Assembly (NCBI GenBank): GCA_946699065.1
Contig: CAMPDV010001444.1
Coordinates: 1-64,000, forward strand
Source of the DNA: Loxodes magnus
Taxonomy: Eukaryota; Ciliophora; Karyorelictea; Loxodida; Loxodidae
Length of the DNA: 64,000 nucleotides
Reading direction: 5' to 3'
Made by a program: the position numbers and the translations under genes. Each line of letters opens with the position of its first letter. Position 1 is the first letter of the stretch. Positions 50,392 to 60,799 of this stretch are shown in pieces. The notes beneath the pieces were generated by a model. The model made no database searches and was not told the DNA's origin. It saw only the letters and a list, made by a program, of their open reading frames with translations.

Positions 50392-51348
50392 ATAAAAAAT
50401 GGAAGGCTTCAAAAAGTGTTACTATACCCCTTCCTTGAAGAAGGAGAGGAAACCAAAAGCAAATCTCGGATAGTCTTCTTACATTTAACCTTAACCCTTT
50501 TCTTAATAATCTTAGCAACCTGGAATATAATAGAACTATGAAGAACGGAAGCAAAATCAGAAAAGCACCCATGTGCTTACTCAAAAGTCGGTGGAGAAAC
50601 TCAGAAAACAGGCTAAGTCTGCTTTGCACTAAGAGGACTCAGAGTTCAACCCTTCTGGCCAAATGAGCATGGAACAGCTCCTAAAATTTGTACTAAACCT
50701 CCAGGAAGAGGTCAAAAAGCTAAGGAAGGACAATGAGAAGCTAATGCAACAAATTAACCTCACAGAAGGAATAGAGTCAAGACTAATGCCCTAGGAAAGA
50801 GAGCTGACTTTTGAAACATATCAAAAAGTAAGAATAGCTAGCCCTAAAATTAACTTCAGAGACAGGCTGAACTGGATAACAGATTCGGAAAAATAGAAGA
50901 GAAATTGTAACTTTTAAAAAAGAGTAAAGCGAAACCGGAGCTATGCAAATGGAAATCGAAGTCTTAAAAGAGTAAACATAACAAGGAAAATAATTAAAAT
51001 CAAAAATAAATGTTTCTACTGTGGAAGAGTATGACATCTTTATCAGAAGTGTTGGAAATTTTAATAGAAGTAAAGAAACTATTGGATAATAGAGCAACAA
51101 AAGAAGAAAAAAAGAAGAAGTTAGAATGAAAAGAATGTATTGTAACCTGGATGGCTCGATATATAAGATCAAGATGGAATCCAATCAAGTAAAAGAAAGA
51201 AAAACCTGGAGAAACCCGAGTTCCCAATCTTTTAAAATTTGATGAGCTAAACTTTTATATTTAACACCAGGGAGCATGAACATCTCTCCTCTTGACGGGT
51301 GGAAAATCCTTAAAACGGAAAACATCAGCTAACAGTATAATTATTACT
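50392..51348 (+). mobile_element. Element D, ORF1-only retroelement, intact ORF
   Basis: The perfect 15-base duplication aaagctaaaattaat flanks the block at 50377-50391 and 51349-51363. The element is clearly less AT-rich than its surroundings, starts seven bases before an ATG and contains one intact 298-codon ORF. There is no RT or endonuclease. This is the best preserved of the four ORF1-only insertions and probably the youngest. Confidence 0.9.
50399..51295 (+). CDS. Gag/ORF1-like protein with coiled coil and CCHC knuckle
   Basis: The ORF runs 298 codons from ATG 50399 to TGA 51293-51295. Its single internal TGA is a Trp within the zinc knuckle. Residues 1-80 are basic and Gln-rich. Residues ~95-130 form a clear coiled coil (MEQLLKFVLNLQEEVKKLRK, DNEKLMQQINL). 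A basic stretch precedes the knuckle at residues ~207-220, C-FY-C-GRVW-H-LYQK-C, a CX2CX4HX4C retroviral-type RNA-binding motif. The tail is Lys-rich. The layout coiled coil, basic patch and knuckle corresponds to LINE ORF1 or Gag proteins, which assemble on element RNA. Intactness suggests selection or recent insertion. Confidence 0.85.
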
Positions 51349-51363
51349 AAAGCTAAAATTAAT

Positions 51364-51956
51364 TTGAAATATCTTAAAACAAACCATCTAATTTATTTCT
51401 ATTATTAATTAAACTATTTTAAGTATTTGAGCAATTTTCTTTAATATTTGAAACAAAATGGTTTTTTTTCCATTTATTATTTATAATTAACAAAAAGTTA
51501 GGTTTTATAATAATTAAATAAAGTGCTTAACATAAAAATTTTAGATGATCGATAAACCTCTTTTCAGATTAATAAGGATTTGAAATATATAGAATTTATG
51601 TTCCAACTAAACTAGATATTTAGATAATAATACATATCAATCTTATCAGAATTCTGTTAAAATGGAAGATAGTTCCTAGTATATGGCGTACAATCTTAAA
51701 ACATCTTATAGGCTAAATTTTCGAAATCTATCATTATATTAAATTTTAATCACCATATTTATCAATATTTATATGCAAGTATTAAATTGTAAATTCTATG
51801 TAGATTAATCTACATATTTACTTACATTTTAACATCATATTTACATATCTAAGCTAAGCATCGTGCTTTTTTCTAAAAATTGTTAATTTAAGCTTTCTGT
51901 GATAAATCAATCAATCTACCTATTTATTATGATAGTGTGTAACTTTAAATTCTTCA
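51364..51956. other. Intergenic, nothing recognised
   Basis: AT-rich spacer between element D and the next gene. It probably includes the promoter and perhaps a short 5' exon of the gene at 51957. Confidence 0.4.
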
Positions 51957-52760
51957 AGACCAAGAAATTCTCTCCGTGCTGATTACTCTGTAGGCGCTTT
52001 TAATTAAAATAAATGGAAAATAATTCTGATCATTTTCTGTAAGAAAGGAGAATACTCCTTAGTTGTAGATTTTGAACACTTATCAATCAAATAATTGTCG
52101 AGATAAGTTATTTTCAAAATATCGAATCCAATTTAATAACAATTTTAAGATTTGGAAGCTTAGTCAGATAGTAAATAGGTAAATAGGAATTAAATTTGGA
52201 TAGATTGGCAAATAATTTAATAAGTTTCCTCAAATGTTTTAATTCCAATTTTTCTTAATTTTAATATCAAGTAAAATAACTTTAAAGAAAGGTAAGAATA
52301 ATAAAAAACAGTAATTTAAAACTCATAAGATTAGTAATCAAGCATTCCAATGGAAACTGAATCTTAACAATAATAATAAGATGTAAATAAAATGAATTTT
52401 TACCGTAGAAATATTCGATGTTATAAATATGTTAGAAGAACTATTGCTGGGAAAGATGCTGAATGAAAATTGAAATTTTAAGAATTATTAAGAAATAAAA
52501 ATTAGATTAACTTTTCTGCTTTTGACCAACAAGGATAGGACAAATATATAGGAAGAAATTTTATAACTCAAGAATATAAGAATAGAACAACAATTGAAGA
52601 AGAAACCAGAAGGATAAATGGATCTCGGAGAAGATAAGAATAGCAGGCTAACGAAGTCTTACGCAATCCTTTTAGTCTGGAAGAGAATGTTATTAAACGA
52701 GAATTATCTGAGGAGTTATCTTCCTCAACTATAAACTTAATTTTATCCTTTTTTTATTGA
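51957..52760 (+). CDS. Hypothetical charged protein, 5' end uncertain
   Basis: One frame reads as normal protein over 268 codons: NSLRADYSVGAFNQNKWK, GEYSLVVDFEHLSIKQLSRQ, a Gln-rich middle containing METESQQQQQD (ATG 52350), FYRRNIRCYKYVRRTIAGKD, then an acidic C-terminus (NPFSLEENVIKRELSEELSS) and TGA at 52758-52760. Two internal TGAs are read as Trp. From ATG 52350 alone the length is exactly 136 codons, but the sequence upstream in the same frame looks equally coding. The true start may lie near or before 51957, possibly beyond a small intron. No family is recognised. It converges on the RING-UBL gene and its intron-like array. Confidence 0.55.
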
Positions 52761-52924
52761 AAAAATAAAAGAATAAGAATAATTAAATAAATAAAAATCT
52801 ATTATGAAAACATTGATTTATTCAAATTAAAATATTCATATTTTTTCTGAAAATATACATTTTTTCAAATAAGCAAAATAAAAATAAAAATCTAAAAATT
52901 AAATTAGAAATTAAATTCAATAAG

Positions 52925-55173
52925 AGTTAAAAGTAAATGATTTTTCAGCTTTATATTAAAAAACTACTCTCTGTAAAAATAAAAAATCACTTTAATTTGC
53001 AATCTAAAAGAAAATTGGCAAACTAAATAAAAAAGCTGCTAATATAAAACATACAATGACTTTCTTCGAATCAATGATTACTTAAAATATGAAAGTTACT
53101 TTCTTAAATATAAATTAATACCCCCTATTAATTTAAAAAATACATTCTGAATAATTAAGTTTACTGACTAAACTTAAATAGTACAAACTGATATAAAAGC
53201 TTACGATCTAAATTTAAAAAATACTATCTAACAATTAAACCTTACAATCTGAAATAAAAAATTACCTAATGTTAATAGTAAACCTCCTAAAATAAACTAA
53301 TACCATCTATGAATAAAAAACAAAACTATCTATAATAGCTTTTTATACAATCTATAAATAATAAAAATATTTTACATTCTATAAATATTTAAAATATTTA
53401 CCCTCTTAATTTTTAAAATCATTTACCCACTAAAATATTACAAAATCTTACCTTCTATACAAATTTTATTTTCTTACTTTCTATAAAAATTTTAAATACC
53501 TTACGATCTAAAAAAGTTTTAATGTTTTACTCCCTATAAATAACTTAAACATATTACATTCTAAATTTTTTTAAATAATTTACCCACTTTATGTATTAAA
53601 TATATTACTTCCTTTAAATAAAAAAAAGCATATTACTCTCTATAAATATTTTAATACCTTACACACTAAAAGAATTTTAAAATCTTTCTCACTATTATTA
53701 TTTGAAGTTTCTTACTTTCTATCATTTTTATCAATTCTTACTTCCTATTAAATTGTAAATATTTTACTCTCTAAAATATTCAAAATTTCTTACTTTCTAT
53801 CAATATTTAAAATAGTTCACCATCTAAAGATATAAGAAAAATTAACCTCCTAAAATTCTTAAATAAACTACTCCCTATAACTATTAAAATCTTGCAGTCT
53901 ATAAATAACGAAATGACCTACCATCTATAAAGATTTAAAAAGCTTTACTTTCTTTAATATATAAAATAGCTTACAAACTATCAGAAATTAATATCTTTTA
54001 CTTTCTGTAATTTTTAAAGATTTTACTCACTGCAAATATTTAAAAAATAACTTGCCATCTAGATGTACCATAACCTCTTACTCTCTATTAATATTTAGAA
54101 TTTATAACGATCTATAAACTTTAAAATAGCTTGCCAACTTTATCCATTGATTTTCATTACTATCTACGAATGTTTAAAATATCTTACATTCTTTAATCTA
54201 TTAAATACATTACCTCCTATAATATTTCGATAGCTTACAAACTTGATATTTTAAAATATCTAACCTTCTGATTTTTTAATTTCTACCCTCTAGAATGTCT
54301 TAACATATCTTACTAACTATAAATTTTAAAAATAACTTACCTTCTTTAAATAGTTAAGACATCTTGCCTTCTTTATATATTTAAATTATTTAACTTTCTA
54401 TAAATATTTATTATTTTACCACCTATAAATAATTAAATATCTTACATTCTTAATATATTTAAAACATCTTACCATCTTGTAAAATTTAAATTAATTACTT
54501 GCTAAAAGATATAAAGCATCATACTATCTATAATATTAAAAACATACTATCTTCAGAAGCTTAGAATTTCTTACGCTCTTTAAATTATTCAAATTATTTA
54601 CAATCTAACGATAATTAATTTTTCTAACATTCTATATATTAAAGATTACCCTCTTTCTTATATTTTACCTCCTATATTTAATTCTTTACTTGCTTTAGAT
54701 TTTATTTCTTACTTTCTTAATTTAATTTTTACCGTCTGCTTTTATTTTCTTACAGACTTTTTTAATGCTTACATTCTTATTTAATTCTTACTTCCTTTTT
54801 GATTTAATTTTTACAATCTATACTTGAAACTTTTACATTCTAAGTTATTATATTTGATACTTTCTATTTTTTGTTTTATTACTCACTTAATTTTAATTTA
54901 TTACTTGCTGCTTTAAAAATCACTTTCTACAAAGTTAATCTTTACTTTTCTTCATTTCATTTTCATCTTCTTAATTTATTAAATACTCTCTTCTATATCA
55001 GATATAGATACATTCTATATATTTTTAAGTTTTACATGCTATGCTTATTTTTATACCACATTATTGTCTTATCTACTTAAAAACTGATTATATTATCTTA
55101 TTACCTTCTATTTTAGTTGTTACCTTCTATAAATAATCATATATCCTCACTTCCTATATTTTTATTTGCTTAC
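52925..55173 (-). repeat. Array of ~80 intron-like units with 3-nt spacers
   Basis: On the minus strand the whole 2.2 kb parses as GTAAG-like start, AT core often with TTTAAA, and TATAG, TTAG, AAG or CAG end, followed almost always by exactly three variable bases and the next GTAA. On the plus strand this appears as AC-NNN-CT repeated about every 26 bases (for example at 53582, 53609 and 53634). Units are 16-20 nt at both ends and about 22-24 nt in the middle. A few exceptions occur near 54930-55080, where spacers are longer. Unit bodies have diverged widely, but the borders and the spacer length have not. The unit borders match the real 17-nt intron of this window. It starts inside the last codon of the RING-UBL frame. 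Confidence 0.85.
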
Positions 55174-55696
55174 AATTCTTCAGTATGAGATTTAGCTAAA
55201 CTTCTTGTTAATCTCAATATTCAATTAAATATTTATGTCTATCTAATTTTTCTTCTTCTTTAAAGAGTTCATAAAAATCTTCATCAATTCCTTCTTGTTT
55301 TTCTATTTTATGCTTCAGTTATTAAACTGTATCTCCTTCCTCTACTAGTAAGCTTATCTACTCGTTATTTTATGTTAAAATATTGATTTTTATTCTTTTC
55401 TCTTTTAGTTATGGCTAATGCTATGAAGATATCTCATTTGCACTCTATTCAAGGTTAATTTATTTCTAATCCTTTTAACCTTCTAGTAATTAGCCTTCTT
55501 AGTTTATCAAATTTAAAGGATCAATTTAGGATATTATTCTGCATTTTTCATTTGGACATTAGTTAGAACCATGTTTAAAGTACTCTTCTAAAGCACAAAC
55601 TTAGCAAATTTAATGTCCACAAGAAAGAGTTAATGGAGGTCTTATTTAAGTGTCAAATTCATTTGAGCATAATCTGCACTAGTTAGTTTAAGACAT
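55174..55696 (-). CDS. RING finger-ubiquitin-like domain protein
   Basis: ATG 55696 opens a 174-codon frame. Residues ~7-50 are a RING-type finger (CRLCSNEF, LTLSCGHQICQVC, QCPNEKC). Residues ~105-174 have a ubiquitin-like fold: RIKINILTQNNEQISLLVEE, GDTVQQLKHKIEKQEGIDED and an ending VQLNLILKN. Such proteins are expected to be E3 ligases in ubiquitin signalling; this is inference. Immediately after the last Asn codon a T is followed by a 20-nt intron-like unit (55154-55173). Splicing it would create TGA as the next codon, read either as stop or as Trp leading into the array. Gln is often TAA/TAG. Confidence 0.8.
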
Positions 55697-55981
55697 TTTT
55701 TATTTTATTGCTTTAAAGCAAATTTTGAATTGAATTTATTAAAAAAATGAAACATATTTATGACTTTAAAAGAAAAAATCTTATAAATTAAGAAAGAATT
55801 CTTCAAGTTTAAAAGTGTAAATTTATTGAAAGGTAAAATAGAAGGAAATTAGTAAAAGAAGGAAAATTAATTTCAGTAACTAAATAAAATAAAATATTTA
55901 CAGAAATCAGGTTCTAATACAGAAAAAGAGAGGAAAAATAATTTTAGAAATTGATTAATAAGAATAAAGCAGTAAGATTTT
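55697..55981. other. 5' flank of the RING-UBL gene
   Basis: AT-rich spacer between the gene start and the foldback element; presumably holds the promoter. No specific site can be named. Confidence 0.35.
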
Positions 55982-56400
55982 TAAATAAATAAATAAAAAT
56001 GATTATAGAGCGCGCAGCACTTCATTGGTACGCAGCTCTTTCAATATTAATATTTAATATTAAGAAAAATTTTCTCATGTTTCTTGTTAAAATTTTAGAG
56101 GTTCGATGAGTCATGTCAGCTTCTTCAAATGGGGAATCTTCTTATTAAAAATGTATTCTCAAATCTTGAGTCAAATGCTTCAGTCTTCTTGAATAAGGTC
56201 CAAATAAGAATTATTTATTAAGTCGGTAATTATAAGGCCCATCAGTCAAACTTTCATACTGATAGAGAGAACCCTCGAGGTAAGTTAGGTATGTCTCAAC
56301 GGAGCTTATACACCCTTCCCCGTGGTGGCATCTAGTGCGATATTACTCGCAGGGCAGTATACACTACACCAGATTACCTACTAATTTGTCTGATACGGCC
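55982..56400 (+). repeat. Foldback element 2, left inverted arm
   Basis: Inverted partner of 57981-58376. It starts within an aaataaataaat run and ends at tacggcc. Confidence 0.8.
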
Positions 56401-57294
56401 GACATCTATTTTATATAATAAAAATAATTGAAAGAAATGCTATCGCTGTGGATTAACTTACTTATGATTAATAGTTGTAAAATGTTCAGAAAATTAAAGG
56501 AGTAAAAGGATCAAAAAAAATGAAGAACATCAAGATTATATAGAAACAATGGATAATAATATGAAGAAGTTTATATATCTCTATACATCCTACTGAATAC
56601 TAGATAGAAAATGAGCGAAAACCTATCTTAAACAATAAAGATTTAAAAAGGAAATTCAGAGAGTTTTTAAGCATTTTTTACTGAAATCTTATTAATTTAC
56701 ATTAGACATAAATTATAAAAATAATTATCATTAAATGAGATTATTAAAACCTTATGAAAATAATATTTTATAAAAGTTACTTTATGAGAATAAAAAACGT
56801 GTTTTATGATATATATGAAGATGAGATAAAAAACTAGCTATATGGATCTAGAAGTTTATATCATTTAACAAAAAATTATATAAATAAATAAGAATAGAGA
56901 GGTCGTAGCATCTTAATGGCGTGCAGCTTTTTAATAAAGATTTTTAAAGTAAAAAAATTATTTTCTAAAGTCTTCCACAGCGCTAGCATCCTTTGTGAGT
57001 ATCGTCTTCTATAGAACTTCATCGGAATGCTCCCTAAGAGACTTTAATATCTGGCATCTTTCATAAATAACGTTACATGATGACTCTTTAGTCTTTGCCT
57101 TCTCTCTTGGCTCTACCAAGATTCTTGTTGGGTTCTTCGCCCATGGGTATTTCCTGGTACCAGATCTTTAGTCAAAGTCGTTTGGAAATTGATCTCCCTA
57201 TTTATATAATATATAATATATAATAATAAATAAATAAATAAATTTGATTATAGAGCGCGTAGCACTCTCATTGGTGCGCAGCTCTTTAAAAAAA

Positions 57295-57430
57295 ATGTTT
57301 CATACTGACAAGAATGTTTGTTACTGATAAAATTATAAGATACTGGTAAACCTTGTTCAATACTGGTATAATTATTCAGTACTGATAAAAATGTTTAATA
57401 CTGATATAATTTAAGAATACTCGTAATCTT
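57295..57430 (+). repeat. Minisatellite with ATACTGATAAAAT-like unit
   Basis: About seven irregular repeats of a unit around (a)tactgataaaattt (tactgacaaga, tactgataaaat, tactggtaaac, tactggtataat, tactgataaaaatg, tactgatataat) at roughly 20-25-base spacing. It is located just inside an internal foldback end. Confidence 0.7.
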
Positions 57431-57499
57431 TAATACTTGCTGGAGGTCCAAGGATATGGCAGGATTGTGTCTCATTGCATCACCATAGCAGAGGACGAC

Positions 57500-57715
57500 A
57501 TGTGTCAATTATGGGTACTTTAATTCCCCACCTCTGATGAAACTCGCAAAAATAATTTTCTTTTATTTCCAGAATTAAAAAATTAAAATAAGCCAGTGCC
57601 GAAGGTCAAACTAGCAGATGCCTCGAGACCAAGCCAAAGCAGAGTAAGACATAAAGTCGAATATGGGTACTTAACTTCCCCAACCTCTGATGAAGATGAC
57701 CTTGTTGTTCACCTT
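57500..57715 (+). repeat. Direct repeat around tatgggtactt...cccaacctctgatgaa
   Basis: The segment tatgggtactttaattcccc with cacctctgatgaa (57508-57545) recurs as tatgggtacttaacttcccc with aacctctgatgaa (57661-57705), about 153 bases apart. The surrounding sequence is GC-richer than the rest of the region. Function unknown. Confidence 0.7.
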
Positions 57716-57980
57716 CGAAAACTATTGCGGTTTTAAAAAAATATTTTATAATAAAATAGAATATTTATTTTAAAAAAATTCGAAAAAAAGCCATCATTTT
57801 TTTCTAAAAATGCAAAAAAATTATAAATTAAAATAAAGAAATGAATCATAAAATTGACAAGGTAGCAATATATTAATAAAAATTGATTGAAATCAAAAAA
57901 TATTTTTTAACATATATAAAGAAATATTAATAATAGTAATAATAATAATAAGATATTAAAAAATATATGGATGTTGACTG

Positions 57981-58376
57981 AGGTCAGAAGAACTAGTAGG
58001 TAATCTGGTGCAATGTATGCTCATAACGAGTAATCTCGCAATTAACGTCACCGATGAAAAGGTGGACAAGTAATGAAGAGTCAACTCTAACTTTCCCTTG
58101 GGTTCTCGCTAGCAGTATGATTATTTGATTGACGGGCCTACTAATAATTTATTTACTAATTCTTATTTGGATCTTATTTAAGAAACTGGAACATTTGGTT
58201 CAAAATTCAAGAATAATTTTTAATAAGCAGATTCCCCATTCTAAGAGGCTAACACATTCATTAGATGGCTAGAATGACAACTAAAAGTATGAGAACACTT
58301 TTTTAATATTATAGATTAATATTGAAAGAACTGCGCATCAACGAGTGCTAATCAATCTATAATTATATTTATTTAA
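57981..58376 (-). repeat. Foldback element 2, right inverted arm
   Basis: Inverted, diverged copy of 55982-56400; ends in atatttatttaa. Confidence 0.8.
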
Positions 58377-58439
58377 TTATAATGAATTTCCTTTAAAAAA
58401 GCATAAGTTTTAGCCAAATTAAAAATCCAAATAATAAAT

Positions 58440-59160
58440 TTTAGAAATGATTAATGTTGATACATTATGCGAGATTCCTTGATATTCTTACTATTTACCA
58501 GTCTTATTATTTTTAACAGACTTTTTATTTAATAAGATCCGTGCTATTTTTCTTTAGGATTTCATTCATTTTTTGTTTTCAAGCTTAATTTTTATATCTT
58601 GGTATCATATAATTTCTAAAAATAGGACTTAAGAATATATTTTTAGCAATAGTTTTCTGTTAATAGTCTCAAACATCTTTTCTACATCTATAAGTGTTGC
58701 AAATAGGTGCTTTGATTTCCTTCATCTTCTATGAAAATCAATAATTGATTGCAAAGTTTAAAATGTTGCATTGCTTATCAACTATTAAAAATCTTTATTA
58801 TGGGGTGCATAATTTTACGCTAGCAAATATATCCACAGAGTCTTTAAGTTAGTATTTTATCATACATTTGTAAAATTACATTTATGAACACAACTGGTCT
58901 TCAATTCTTTCAGTCACTCTTTGATTCTTTCTTGTAAATTGGAAAAATTCTTATTTATCTGAGTAAATTTGGTATTTTTACTTTCTCAGCATATTATTAA
59001 TGAGCTTTTATAATAAAAGATGAAATTCCTCATTAGCGTATTTAATAAGCTAGTCAATTAAGAATATCTAATATTCATATCATTATAAGCTTCTTACATT
59101 TAAAATTCATATTATCTTTTCAGTATTATTTAGTTAAAGTTTATATTTCATACTAAAATT
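58440..59160 (-). pseudogene. LINE-C reverse transcriptase fragment
   Basis: The minus strand reads RIFPIYKKESKSDWKNWRPV followed by VFINVILQMYDKILTQRL, the RT finger block (equivalent to iPlyKKG...NYRPIsL...Kile..l..RL). After a frame change the palm-A block appears as FATLIDVEKMFETINRKLL, where the metal-binding Asp is present. No YADD block follows before the foldback element, so the 3' part is missing. Confidence 0.7.
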
Positions 59161-60330
59161 TCTAGCAAGCATTAAAATCTATTGAACTTTCATTCTCTTT
59201 TTAATTTTTTATATAACTTTATCTTTTTTTGTTGGAAAAATATTCTAATTCAATAGATATTTTCTTTTTAAAACCTTAATCTCTTTGTCAAATTTAAATT
59301 TCGTATTATTATCATATTAAACTGGAGTCATGCTAGTTTTAAATCTATTAATATTTGAGCCAAAATTTAGTTTTTATTTGGAATAATTTTCTTTTTAGTT
59401 CTCAATTAACTCTCCATAATTATTTTTCTTTTTCACTTATTTTTAGCTGTTACTAATATAACTCAGATTCAATTATTTATAATATTACATCAGATTCAGA
59501 AAATTTGAATCTTCAAAGTTAACTTAACAAAACTTATCAACCTATTATTCTTCTATTGCATCAGTTGCATTATCTTACACTGAATATTTAAGTTAAATTT
59601 ATTTATCTAGATATATTCCTCTTGTTTACCTTTATTCTTATAAAATATCTTAAAGCTGAGCATATTTTTCTTAGTTGTTACTTAACTGCAATAAGCACAT
59701 TTATTAATTCTATTCTAACAAACTCTAAATAACTAATTATCTTTATTACTATAGTAATTACATTCATAAACTTTAATTAGCCTTCTATTTACTTTTCTTA
59801 TCATTTTCTTAGCTTAAATATAGAAAATTATTTAATAAATCCTAATATCATATAGTTAAGAATTAGATTTATTGTTACTATTGTTGTTCTCTATTAACTA
59901 TTTAAAATCATATCTTTAGTTATCTTAATACCTTCTAATGTATCTAGTAGAAGATTCTATATCTTAATCGTGCAAATCCTTTAAAGATATTTTTTAAATC
60001 TAAGATTGACCAAGATATCAAACTAATTTTTTTGTCTGTAGGAGTGTTTCTGTTCTTTTAAAATTTTCTACTACAGACTTCCATATTTTAGAGCTTCATC
60101 TAGTTATTTTAAAGGAATTCGAAGGTATTTGCTTATAGGTTACTAGTTTCAGTTTCTTAATAAATTTCTTAGCAAGTTCTTAATTTCTTTAACTCTCTAA
60201 AGTTAAATATAGTCTAGGCATATTCCTTTAATGCTATCTAGCATCTGCCTATGCTAATCCTTTCGATAGAAGCTTCTTTATTTTGAAATAAGAAAGAGTC
60301 GCTAAGAATAAATCCTTGAAATTTAATTTC
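59160..60330 (-). pseudogene. LINE-C middle part, shared with 48600-49020
   Basis: The stretch 60330-60090 encodes QRNQELAKKFIKKLKLVTYK then QIPSNSFK, found again at 48600-49020. Further down the frame remains protein-like (SLKDLHDQDIESSTRYIRRY), then becomes ambiguous. There is also a Cys pair (CAYCSQ) near 59690. No known domain is recognised. Confidence 0.4.
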
Positions 60331-60799
60331 TTCCTTCATTTTTTAAAAGACATTTTATACTTATAAAATAAACTTAATTAGGAGTAATTTTATATCAAAA
60401 GAAGAATTTGAATCCCCATTGCAAAGAAGTCGCATTCAATGTATATAGTTGCAATTAAGAAAACTGTTTTTTAATTGGTTAGATATAAGAATGTGGCTCC
60501 TTGGAATTTTAAGACTCTATGCATACTTTTTACATAACTCGATGAACAAAATTTAGAAAATAGTAATAAAACTAATTATAAATATAATACATATATCAGA
60601 CTGAGTTGAAATCTCTTTAGATGAGACTTTTTACATTAAACTTTCCATATAATACTATTAACCATTAATTATTGATATAGTTCGCTTTTCAACTTAAAAG
60701 AAAAAGCTGATTAATTAATATAATAATTTTCTCTCTTATTTTCTCTTTTTCTTACATTTAATCTAAAATCTTGCTTTTTCCTCCAGATTTTTCCAATTC

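Larger units (their letters stand above)
55982..58376. mobile_element. Foldback element 2 with ~400-bp inverted ends
   Basis: Left arm 55982-56400 and right arm 57981-58376 are inverted and homologous to the arms of foldback element 1 (shared cagattacctacta, ccaaataagaatta and gattatagagcg... borders). These arms are more diverged than those of element 1, so it is older. The interior contains two further arm-start-like sequences (about 56885 and 57245, gattatagagcgcgtagc), suggesting nested or incomplete copies, a small minisatellite and a direct repeat. No transposase was recognised. Confidence 0.8.

Noticed and set aside
50387-51227. Three minus-strand ORFs over element D
   Set aside because: They overlap the intact plus-strand Gag-like ORF, which has a coiled coil and a CCHC knuckle; the minus frames have no motif.
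54871-55080. Plus-strand Phe/Leu-rich ORF
   Set aside because: It lies in the intron-like array; its AT-rich codons reflect the repeat, not a protein.
52925-55173. Paramecium-type internal eliminated sequences
   Set aside because: TATAG-like ends recall the TAYAG consensus, but only one end of each unit has it, the other end is GTAAG, and neighbouring units are separated by three bases without TA boundaries. Splice signals fit better.
52925-55173. CRISPR-like array
   Set aside because: Spacers are only three bases, the repeats are degenerate, and the sequence is eukaryotic.
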